DNA of 64,000 nt from Brevipalpus yothersi. Lineage: Eukaryota; Arthropoda; Arachnida; Trombidiformes; Tenuipalpidae. Location: positions 146,364-210,363 of the forward strand of contig QZCP01000223.1 of NCBI GenBank assembly GCA_003956705.1, read 5' to 3'. Both the position numbers and the translations under genes were made by a program. This document shows positions 1 through 9,076 of the stretch, piece after piece; position 1 is the stretch's first letter, and each line of letters opens with the position of its first letter. The notes below the pieces were generated by a model. It was not told the origin of the DNA. It worked only from the letters and a program-made list of their open reading frames with translations, and ran no database searches.

Positions 1-430
1 AGGGCGATAATTTTCTTCTTAACATCCATTACAATAGCACTTGGAGCCCTTCAATAAGCACATGTAAAAAAGAAAGAAACAAAAAAAACGTGTTACTCAA
101 CCCAGCATCAGAGTAGTAGCCAGAAAATGCCGGAAGCACATGTTACTCGACAGAAAAGCGGAGGGAAACACATCCACACACACACACTTACTCTCACTCA
201 CAACATACAACAAAACACTTTCAACACTACACAACGTTAATCAACTTACCTGAGATGACAACACTCGAAGATGTCCACTATCCTCAAACAATATCAATAT
301 AATCAATTCAATCAAATCAAAAAGAAATGATCCACAATCACAATCAACACACGTGCTGATGCCGATTTCTTAGCAAATGGCGACTCAAACACACTTGTTC
401 AAAGCTGTGTTTCATTTTCTGGCACATACA
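1..430 (-). CDS. 5' end of an unidentified minus-strand gene (partial)
   Basis: Read on the minus strand, a probable non-coding first exon ends in the strong donor CAG|GTAAGT at about 248. A possible acceptor (TTGAAG|GG) lies at 50-51, followed by an ATG at 25..23 that starts MDVKKKIIA and runs off the window. Only nine codons are visible, so no family can be named. The gene would be divergent from SPO11, sharing the 431-742 spacer. The donor is convincing, but the acceptor and start codon are inference. Confidence 0.3.
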
Positions 431-742
431 GGTGGCGCTACCTATGAAGAGGGGGGCAAAAAGTGGGGAAAAAAATTCGAAAAACTTTGAAAAAAGAATT
501 CGAATAGAACAGAAAAGAAATGTTCTTTTTCTAAAATTTGAAGAACTTTTTGGGCGAAAATAAAAAGCTTTAAAATTTAAAGTTCAGTTTGAGGTGTCGA
601 ATTTTGGATGCACTTGATGAAGTGATTGCAATTGAATTCGATTGATTTTTATTGTGAAAATATTGTTTAATTCGAGTGAATTATTAATTAGTTCGGCGTT
701 GTAAGTGCGTGTGTGTGTGCAAACGTTGCATCGAATCTTATA

Positions 743-2243
743 ATGATGGAAATAAACTGTCTGCCCACAATGGACATTGATTGGACGATTGGAGATGATG
801 AAGAAATTGATGAGCAAATTCAATGTGCAATGCACATTGTGGATGATGATCTGAGAAGAAATGATACTCAAGAAGATTTGATAGAATTAGACTCATTTTA
901 TCATCATCATGATCCTATTGATTTGTACTTTAGAGTGGATCTTCTGAAACAAGATCTTAGAGATTCTAAATGTATTCCCAGCAAGCCGCAGCCTTTTTGG
1001 AAGGTTCGAAATGAGTGTTGCTCCTTCGGAAAGAGTAGACAAGAGTGTAGACATATTATCGAATATTATTTTCACAAATTTAATAATGATGAAGAGAATT
1101 CACCGATTGGCGCGATGTGCCGAAAAACTTGGGGTAATGTTTCTTTCAGCTCCGATCGGGGTCTATATATTCATGATCAAAGGAAAACGTACACTTTCAT
1201 GAAAGAACGTAGACGAAATCAATTTATATTGATGCTGGGTCATATTCTTAATAATTTAGAGAAAAACAGATCAGCAACCAAAAGGTAAGAGGAAATTGAT
1301 TACGCTGTTTCTCTACTGACAGAATATCTTTCACTATTCCAGAGATCTTTTTTATCGTGAGAAGAAAGTGTTTAAAACTCAAAAAGTTTGCGATGGCCTC
1401 ATAGAGGATATTTGCAATTTCACACGTCTTTCAAGAGAGTCTCTTCACATTCTTGCTTGTGGAAAAGGACTTGTCTATGGTGATATTCGTTTAACAGTTG
1501 ATGATAAAACGGAAGACTGTTCAACATTTCCATCAGTGAGTTCAAAATTATCATTACTTGGCCTCTTATTTAAAACTCTTATACATCTAGGGATATCCTC
1601 TTCCTTACGATCTTTCATCAATAACTGATCTGAAATCGGATGCAAGATTTATTCTCGTCATTGAGAAGGATGCATCATTCCAGAACCTAATTCGATCAGG
1701 CATAAAGAACAAATTTCAAATGATTCTACTTACCGGGAAAGGTTTTCCTGATAAGAACACTCGTCAATTTCTGCGTATGATGGTGGAATGCTTGAGTATT
1801 CCAGCCTTTATGATGGTAGATTGTGATCCCTGGGGCATCGAGATTGCCTGTGTTTTCAAATTTGGATCACTGGTGAGTAATCAAATCAGTGCAAAATCAA
1901 TTTTTCATGAACAGTTTTTTTGTAGGCAATGGCTCATTCCTCTGATCGAATCAACACGACTCATCTCCGTTGGATAGGCATTTTACCGGAGGAAACTCTA
2001 CTGCCAAATTATTGGGGGCTGACTGAGGAAACTCTCGCAAATTTATCAGACAAAGATCGCAAAAAAATTAACGATCTAATGGATAGAAAGTATATCAAGG
2101 AAACTCCTGAGTGGAGAAGACAAGTGGAAATAATGATTTTCTCAAATAAGAAAGTTGATCTGCAACAGATCGAATTGTTAGGAAGTCAGTTTATGGTTGA
2201 TAACTATCTTCCAAGAAAATTGAAAGATGGCAATTGGATTTGA
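743..2243 (+). CDS. SPO11: SPO11 / topoisomerase VI A-subunit-like meiotic double-strand-break protein
   Basis: Exons 743-1284, 1343-1535, 1591-1872 and 1926-2243; all phases close to 444 aa. SPO11 makes the programmed DNA breaks that start meiotic recombination, through a Tyr-DNA link. The winged-helix catalytic motif RDLFYRE spans exons 1-2, with Tyr185 the expected nucleophile. It is followed by FKTQKVCDGL and KGLVYGDI, as in SPO11 families. The Toprim metal residues are Glu270 (IEKDA) and Asp322/Asp324 (DCDPWG). GKGFPDKNTR and RWIGILPEE also match. The start is the first ATG of the open frame; a second M follows immediately. The first 140 or so residues are acidic and poorly conserved, as in other SPO11 proteins. 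The three introns are 53-58 bp. The residue before Tyr185 is Phe, where many homologues have Tyr. Confidence 0.93.
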
Positions 2244-2618
2244 AGTTTCTCTCCATCTCTAATCTCTTGGTGCATTTTCAATTTTCTCATACACTCACGC
2301 AAAATCATCTATTGTCACTCTAAATCAGCAAAAAATATAAATGTTATCCAATTTCATTTGAATCGTTCTAGCTATCAATGAAAACTGAAATTACCGCTTC
2401 CCCTTCATGCCCCCACAAAGAGTAAATACTCTTTGCACAGATCTCATCTCAAGCGCGCACATTACCATGCTTCTTGATTTTACACCATGAAACATTGTGG
2501 ATTGTTGTTTATCTCATGTACTCATGCCGGCCTACGATACTTTTTGATAAGTGCAGTTCGAATTCATTACTAACCATTTAATGATACTGATCACGGTGAA
2601 ATCCATTTATTTTCTCCA
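2244..2618. other. Intergenic spacer, SPO11 3' side to FAM210 5' side
   Basis: About 375 bp between two same-strand genes. It must hold the SPO11 3' UTR and the promoter and 5' UTR of the next gene. An A-rich stretch with AATATAAA near 2330 could be a weak poly(A) signal. I see no open frame or repeat. Confidence 0.5.
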
Positions 2619-3445
2619 ATGCAAGCCTTGCGTCTCTATTCTCTAGTCGCCTTTAACAACAGTAAATTAGCTTCCAAAATAATCACCAACTTTCATCACC
2701 AATGTGTACCTTTACTTTCATCTCGATTCAATCGGACAACAACTCATCTGTTCTGTACCAAGAATGAACATCGATCATCATCATCACCACAACCGCCCCA
2801 CTTATCACCGGAGCCTTTGAGGACTGATTTTTCATCAAAATTAGATACAGATTCTGGAATCAAAATTGACAAAACGGAAATCAAAGATCCTGAACAGGAG
2901 CGTGTAGAGGAGGCGAGAAGACAGTGGCAAGAATATGAAGAAGAGCTCAAAAGTTTAGGTCTTGTGAAGCGTTATTATAAATTGTTCAAGGATTACTGGT
3001 TTCTTGGTCTGCCTGTGGCAGCTGCGGTGTCTTTGTTTTTCTTTGGTAGTTTATACTTTATCGCTTCATTGTAAGTATATGTAGATCAAAATTGATCATT
3101 AGCAGTGCAACACAAGCGGTACACCTTAATTTCAATATTCTCGATGACCTATTATATTCTTACAGAGGAGGTATTGCCTCGATAATCGGTCCATTGAGGA
3201 AAGTCGGATGTCCTGAGAGTATTTTGGAGAAATTGGAAAAATCAGAGAAACTTGGTGCAATTGCCATAACGCTAATACTTTATAAAATTGTTTCACCTTT
3301 GCGTTACTTTTTGGTCGTCTATTTGATGATATTTTCAGCCAAACATTTGGTTCGAAGAGGCTTGATTAAACCTTTTCCTTCCAAGAAGGACTTACAACAA
3401 ATGATCAAAGACAAAGTCAATCAAGTCAAAGAGAAAGGCGCCTGA
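2619..3445 (+). CDS. FAM210-family (DUF1279) mitochondrial membrane protein
   Basis: Exons 2619-3070 and 3166-3445 give 243 aa with phases closed. The N-terminus is Arg/Ser-rich without acidic residues, like a mitochondrial presequence. Residues about 85-125 are charged and helical (QERVEEARRQWQEYEEEL), then GLVKRYYKLFKDYWF leads into a membrane segment ending FFFGSLYFIASL. The second half has PLRKVGCPESIL, LYKIVSPLRY and a second hydrophobic segment, then KHLVRRGLIKP and a Lys-rich tail. This order (coiled lead, TM, 'ALYKI.TP.RY', C-terminal helix) is the DUF1279 fold of FAM210A/B. FAM210A acts at the inner mitochondrial membrane in mitochondrial protein synthesis; FAM210B is linked to haem and iron handling. 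I cannot say which paralogue this is. Confidence 0.85.
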
Positions 3446-4112
3446 TCATTTAAGTGAGAAAACAAACATTGATCCCCTTGAGAAAACCATTCGAGGTAAC
3501 ATCATTCTAAGAGCCAGCATATCTCACTATTTTCGATGGTATTTGGTTTTCATGAAGAGAAAAGAAAAAGGAAGCAGACTATTTGTACAATATCAATGCA
3601 AAAGTGACGCCATCATTTCGAAATCTCTTTTTCTCCACAACGAATTATGCAATAGAATTGCTTCAATATAGTTCTGATTCAGATTTCACTCCATTTCCAT
3701 CGATGGTATGCTTTCTGGTCAATCTCTGTATCGCACTCGAAAGCCATCATTTCAATTTCGAGTATTGCCAATTTATTGTCAACTAGAATTGAAAGCTAAT
3801 CTGGCCAGTATACACTTTTCATTAAAAGCTCAATGAAAACTTTTTGAAAACAATCATGACTCGACTCACTCAATTCAATTAGAGGAGACAAAATCCACAG
3901 TCACAGAAAGTTGATTCTTTCATTCTCATTACCTCAATACTGTAGCAAATTAGCTGTTAATATTTCCTGCATGCATGATAGATGAAATCACCGATAAGAT
4001 CAATATCAATCTTAACCATGAAGAAGGAATCCGCATTGATTCCGCTCTGACTGTGGAGGTCTATTTCATTCAGCCAGCTAATTATATGCCAGAAAACTGG
4101 GATATCCGATAA
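3440..4112 (+). other. Coding-like fragments downstream of FAM210, unassigned
   Basis: Two stretches here look more like protein than their surroundings. The first is open from about 3440 to the TAG at 3669-3671 and includes LEKTIRGNIILRASISHYF and MKRKEKGSRLFVQYQC (first ATG 3552). The second runs from a possible acceptor at 3952-3953 to the TAA at 4110-4112 and includes LNHEEGIRIDSALTVEVYF and PENWDIR. No clean intron joins them. They could be exons of an unrecognised gene, a second cistron on the FAM210 transcript, or a decayed copy. No family recognised. On the other strand this is the TMEM177 3' flank. Confidence 0.3.
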
Positions 4113-4234
4113 TCAACCAAACACAGTCTCTTTTCAAACATACATGATAAAGAAAACCTTGAAGAATTAGTTTTCATCTTTTAATAGCCTACACTAGAAA
4201 ATCAGAAAATAATCGAATGAATATAAACAAGAAA

Positions 4235-5394
4235 CTATGATTGCGTTTTCGGTGGAAGTTTTGCGGCTACTTTCGAGAGAATTTCGAGAGCTTCAGTTGG
4301 CTCTAGTCTTTGTCTCTGAGCACCAAGGAAAATTTGACCATTTGGAAGAATTTTGGTTTCCACATCAAATGTTCCTGGTTCATTAAGGTCATAAAGTAAC
4401 TCCTGCATGTGGTACATTTTTTGATAATACGAAATTCCAGCGTTAACCATTTCTTCGTTGATATGACTAGGTGAGACCAGCTTTTTCAATCCTGAAGCTT
4501 TATGCAAACCCTTTGTAATTGTTTTCGCCAATCCATTTTGTTCAGCTTTCAAGAATGTCGAATCATTGATTACATAGACACAAAGGGCCATGACTGCGAT
4601 GATTGCCAAAAAACTGAGTAAACTCTGAACCAATGGTTTTGTTTTATCAAGTCGGACAAAATTCCATGTCATAAAGATCATATACATGTATAAGATATTG
4701 TTGAGGAATCTCCACAAATTCGATTCATCCACTGCAGTATATACAGCATGGGTAATCAAAAATTTTTTCTCGGCAGGAGTTAATATGAATGTTTTGATAA
4801 ATTTGATTCCATCAGGAGAAAGCCATTTATCAGAATTTTCCAAACGAACACCATAACTACGTAAGCAGCCGAGAATCACATCCTTCTTCACATATTCCGG
4901 GGTCATATTCAGGAATTCTGGTACATGGAGAATTAGCTTACTTCCCAAGATATGTGATGAAAGACCACAATGATTAAAAGTGTGGGTCTTTGATAATTTG
5001 AAAACAATTTGACTCTTGTATTCATCCATAAGCTTTGTTTGTGCCAGAGCTTCATCAATTATTTGCTGCAGATCAGGTAAAATGGTAGGCTCTTTACTAA
5101 TCAAATGAACAGGAAGAGAGAAAGGAGGAGGAGGAAGAATTAATCAACCATTCCAATGAAATCATAATCAAAAACTGCTTACTATTTCAATTGAGCATGC
5201 TTTTCCTGAGATTGGCGAAGTTTTGTCCATCGATCAGACATGGATTGTGTACTACAAAATAATTCTGGTTTAAATAGTTGAGTATACAAGTATAAAGATG
5301 AGCCTGCCAGCATGATCTTACGACGATGAACAAACAGATAATCGAAAAATTTGAACAATTTATTAACTTCAATAGGTTTTACCGCTGGATTCAT
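4235..5394 (-). CDS. TMEM177: TMEM177-like mitochondrial inner-membrane protein
   Basis: Exons (minus) 5394-5183 and 5096-4235, with an 86-bp intron; phases close to 357 aa. The start MNPAVKPIEV is the ATG that leaves a short N-terminus before a basic stretch and first membrane segment (FVHRRKIMLAGSSLYLYTQL). The order then matches TMEM177: ILPDLQQIIDEAL, a soluble part, two adjacent membrane segments around residues 170-215 (ILYMYMIFMTWNF and LLSFLAIIAVMALCVYVI), and a helical C-terminus with GISYYQKM and LPNGQIFLG. TMEM177 associates with COX20 and newly made COX2 during cytochrome c oxidase assembly. The assignment rests on layout and remembered similarity, not an alignment. The protein is somewhat longer than the human one (about 311 aa). 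Confidence 0.68.
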
Positions 5395-6136
5395 GATTGA
5401 GAGACAAAATTTATCGCCCGGAACACAATTCAAAACATCAAAAATTTCATCCACCTTGTTGAACGTAATTCTTGCATCAACATGCTTGAAGCATGCTGGA
5501 ATCACGTGGTTCACATGTCTCTCGCTCAATTCGCGATAAAAAAAAGTGAGACAAAAAGTTTTCATCGAGTTCAGAACTGATCATATTCGAACATTGTCCC
5601 CTTCAAAGAACGCGTCTGGAAAGATTTTGATGATTTTAGAAATTAAATTGACTATTTATTGAGATGATTATTTTTGACTCATAAACTCTCGATCTATTTT
5701 GACGCTAGCTCAATGTAGTTCGAATTTCAATCAAGCTCGCATTATGAGAATCCTTCCATTAATCTGCTTGAAAATGAATTGAATTGAAGGTGTCGATTCA
5801 GATTCAGAAGGGAATTGAGGGATTCATTTTGATTATGATTGCAACAAACATTGGTGCTAAAGTAGTAATCGGCTAGCGTCCGAATAGCCAATTATTATCA
5901 AAGCGGCTGTATGATTGAGGTAGTTCATCTTACATGTAAACGATGACTTCCTTTTTTCCAGAAACAATTTTCAGCTAACAACGATTTCGATTGTTGCATT
6001 CGATTCGATTTGGTCAACAATCACATCAAAGCTCATTGTTATCCCAATTATTGTGGTGCAGAGTATTGCATCTCGATATCAACCATTGGTCAATCATATT
6101 CATATTAAAATCGAATATTTGACTTGATCTGATACA
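5395..6136. promoter_or_regulatory. Spacer between divergent TMEM177-like and Lys-rich genes
   Basis: The two flanking ATGs point away from each other, so both promoters lie in this 742 bp. It is AT-rich with scattered TCGAT-type words (about 5950-6020) and no long open frame. I see no clear TATA box. Confidence 0.4.
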
Positions 6137-6778
6137 ATGGCTCGTTCTCGTTCACGTTCGAAAGATTCGAAGGACGGGGACGATGACAAGAAGGCTTCGA
6201 AGAAAGAAGACAAGAAAGACAAGAAAAATGATGATAAAAAAGATGACGATAAGAAAGCTTCGAAGGATGATGATAAGAAAGGTTCAAAGGATGACGATAA
6301 GAAAGCGTCAAAGAAAAAAACCACCAAATCTAGATCGCCATCGAAAACTAGATCACGATCGAAATCGAAGAGTCCAGGTAAAAAAGGAGGTAAAACTTCC
6401 AAATCGAAGAGTAAATCAAAATCAAAATCACCTCCTCCCAAGGACAAGGAAGATAAATCAAAAGCAAAAGGTAAAGGAAAGGGTAAAGGTAAAGCGAAAA
6501 GTAAAAGTAAAGCGAAGGGTAAAGGAAAAGGGAAAGGAAAGGACAAAAAATCAGATTCTGAAAGTGAAAGTGAAAAGAAAACTGTCAAAGGTAAAGGTAA
6601 AGGTAAAAAAGCTACTACTAAGGCGAAAAAAGGTTCAAAAAGTTCTAGTGAATCCAGTATGGATGAGGAAGAGAAAAAAGAGATGAAAGAATTTGTTGAT
6701 ACTGATGGTGAAACGGATGAAGATGAAGAAGATTACGACCCAGAGGAAGATACAGATGAAGATGATAAAGATAAGTGA
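6137..6778 (+). CDS. Lys/Ser-rich low-complexity protein with acidic tail
   Basis: Single exon, 213 aa, ATG followed by ARSRSRSKDSKDG. Three blocks are visible: an RS/KD-rich N-terminus with at least four copies of a DDDKK[A/G]SK unit (about residues 14-60); a middle of RSxS, SKSK and GKGK runs (about 65-160); and a strongly acidic end (DTDGETDEDEEDYDPEED, from about 170). There is no folded domain. The composition resembles nuclear chromatin- or RNA-associated proteins, and the basic runs would serve as nuclear signals. That role is inference and I do not recognise an orthologue. The codon variety within the Lys runs (AAA/AAG mixed) argues for a real coding sequence rather than a DNA microsatellite. 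Confidence 0.72.
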   Translation: MARSRSRSKDSKDGDDDKKASKKEDKKDKKNDDKKDDDKKASKDDDKKGSKDDDKKASKKKTTKSRSPSKTRSRSKSKSPGKKGGKTSKSKSKSKSKSPPPKDKEDKSKAKGKGKGKGKAKSKSKAKGKGKGKGKDKKSDSESESEKKTVKGKGKGKKATTKAKKGSKSSSESSMDEEEKKEMKEFVDTDGETDEDEEDYDPEEDTDEDDKDK

Positions 6779-7015
6779 ACAATCAGTACTATGTAATCAA
6801 AAAAGAGAAACGGTGTTACATCTTCTTCTACTCTCATGTCCGAGATTTATATTTTTAGTTCGGTGATTGACCAACAATGTAATCCCTTCGAACGGTATGG
6901 TTTTATTAAATTCATCATATTCATAGTTGATAAAATGATCGGAATTTCATTGAGAATGATATCGAAATCTTCCTCTCCACCAGAATTGATCTTTAGCATG
7001 ATAAGTGAACATCAT

Positions 7016-7777
7016 TCAAAGGTGAGAAATTTTTGGTTCTTCATCTGACTTTTTTCCATTATATTTTTCGAGTTTGTTTCGCAAATGATCGATATCTTTC
7101 CGATTAAAGTAGACTACAGATGATAGCTTTTTTCTCGACTGGATAGCAATGTTTTTGAGCTCGTCATTTTTCACCAGTGGAGTAAGTAGAATCGAAATAC
7201 CGATCAGTATTGCCAATGCACCACAGGCCATCATCATTGATCCAATTGAATTGTTCAGCCTTCTTTCAATTCCAAAAATTCCGAAAGTTTCCTCATTACC
7301 CAAAATGTAGACTTCACAGTTAGTTGCTGTACAATTTAGACTATCTTTTGTGGCACCGGTATCGATATCTTTAAGTAGAAATATTAACATACCACCGATC
7401 AGAATTGTGAATCCAAATGAGATCAGTGCAGAACTGATTGCTATCCGACATGTACGATTGAATTTGCAACAGAATCTTCTCTTGAACGAATTTCTCAAGC
7501 CAACATAATCGTCCACATCGTGGTCAGAATACCTTTCGAAACCAGCCTTCGGATTGGTGTGAGTTGAGCTGAAATCCATGTCATGAACACTTGAGGCAGT
7601 AGAACCAAGATCATCGAGTGATTCGACATAAGCTAGATTGGCCAAACCTCGTGGATTATTTAAGCCACCAGAACCGATACTACCAGCAGTGTTATTGGTA
7701 TTCCCATACTTAACGGACATCTTGGACACATTATTATTGTTCAGATCATGACTAACTCTTCGTTGAGATTTTTCCAT
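7016..7777 (-). CDS. Two-transmembrane protein, unknown family
   Basis: Single open frame of 253 aa from the ATG at 7777. The first 100 residues are Ser/Asn/Gly-rich and probably disordered. A basic Cys motif (KRRFCCKFNRTC, about 99-110) sits just before TM1 (about 113-136). The 40-residue loop carries C149 and C154 and two N-glycosylation sequons (N148, N175). TM2 is about 179-202, followed by a charged cytosolic tail. The topology suggests both ends in the cytosol and a disulfide-linked lumenal loop. It resembles neurensin/TMEM74-type two-TM proteins in layout only; I would not assign it. It ends 237 bp from the convergent 6137-6778 gene. Confidence 0.7.
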   Translation of the reverse strand: MEKSQRRVSHDLNNNNVSKMSVKYGNTNNTAGSIGSGGLNNPRGLANLAYVESLDDLGSTASSVHDMDFSSTHTNPKAGFERYSDHDVDDYVGLRNSFKRRFCCKFNRTCRIAISSALISFGFTILIGGMLIFLLKDIDTGATKDSLNCTATNCEVYILGNEETFGIFGIERRLNNSIGSMMMACGALAILIGISILLTPLVKNDELKNIAIQSRKKLSSVVYFNRKDIDHLRNKLEKYNGKKSDEEPKISHL

Positions 7778-7904
7778 TTTGAAAAATTCCACAGTATTTA
7801 ACACTGAATTTCACAAGGAAGAGATATCCTCCAACACAAAATAATCAGTTCAATCAGGAAAGCTCAGTGAAACGGTCCTTACTTCAACGTTCAACGAAAT
7901 CGTT

Positions 7905-8283
7905 TTACTTTGTAGGAGAGAACATTCTGATATCTTTTGCATCAAGAGATTTCGAAGGACTATTTTGTGAGATCAAAACAATTAATGTTGTCCTGAAGCA
8001 TGAACCACTCACAAATGATGGGGACAACAAACTGTATCCACACACATACTGTGAAATTAGATTCGCTCTCATGAAAGAGAGACATTGGGATTCTGATTTG
8101 CAAGTCTATTGCCGATGCTTTTCATGATATGATACAGCAAAATTTTGGCGAGAAACAAGTCAATCCGATCACCTGAAGCTCGGAAAAATGGATCATTCCA
8201 TGAGCAATAGTTCCCATTGTTACTGATGCCAAGAAGAAATGGAAGAAGAAAAAAATGAAAGCTAATCGAACATTTTCTCTCAT
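7905..8283 (-). CDS. Possible small secreted cysteine-containing protein
   Basis: Minus-strand model: exon 8283-8173 and exon 8105-7905, with a 67-bp intron, phase 0 at both ends; 103 aa. Exon 1 encodes a signal-peptide-like start (MRENVRLAFIFFFFHFFLA) and ends CAG|GTGATC, a weaker donor than its neighbours. Exon 2 begins TCKSESQCLSF and has four Cys, then a hydrophilic tail. Intron size and phase fit this genome, but a competing open frame exists on the plus strand (7867-8127, no ATG start) and no family is recognised. It lies 127 bp upstream of the two-TM gene on the same strand. Confidence 0.35.
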
Positions 8284-9076
8284 AGAAGATTGATCTTTTC
8301 GCTCCTTTCGAAAAAAAACACTTCTGGACACTTGAGCTGGTAGACTCAAGTCTGCCAGAAAATCTGTTGTCTTCTTCTAACTACTGTGACGGTATCACAA
8401 CTGAGCTCCAAATGAATGGCAATCAACAAGTAATTTACATATTCATGTCACCCATGAATATGCAGTATGATTATCTGAGACTTTCCTGAGTAAACATGAA
8501 CAGCAGATGATATTAAATAAAATGTGAAGTTTTTCACGTATAGCTTCCATGAATGAAAGATGTGAAAAGTTGAGAGACTAGAAATCTTGATAAAAGGTCT
8601 TCACCAACAAGATTTGATCTTGCAAGAATCAAAACAGTGATCTCTTGAACCTTTAGCAAGCAAAAATGGTAGGATGGGGTTCATATATCTTGGCATCAAG
8701 TAAATCGGTCAGAGGATTCAAATGGTAGCGAGAGAGGGCGAAAAATAGTGTGAATCAACGTTTTTATTATTAGAATGAATGTGTATGTATGTGTTTTGAC
8801 AAATTATACAGAATGAGATCACTGGTATGGTGAAAATTTTTAACGCTGAATTGACGTTTTCAGAGGATCATTCATCATTTAAGACCAATCGCATGTTCTA
8901 ATGAGCAAATCTTCATGATGGAAAATTGATAGCGATGATTCACAAAAGAAGGAGAGGGAAATCACCACAAAATGGAACTTTTAGAGGTTCAATGGATGTT
9001 ATCAATACAACCTTACAAGAGAAAACAATGAAAGATCCAATCTGATATCACAATTTAGTAGATGACGAAGTAAGCT
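8284..9076. other. CUL4 3' flank / intergenic
   Basis: This holds the CUL4 3' UTR and the upstream region of the small minus-strand gene. A minus-strand AATAAA (plus TTTATT) near 8763-8770 could end the CUL4 transcript. No other open frame or repeat of note. Confidence 0.45.

Noticed and set aside
6100..6588. 162-codon minus-strand frame opposite the Lys-rich gene
   Set aside because: Leu/Phe/Ser repeats are the antisense of the Lys/Ser/Asp repeats; start and end have no support.
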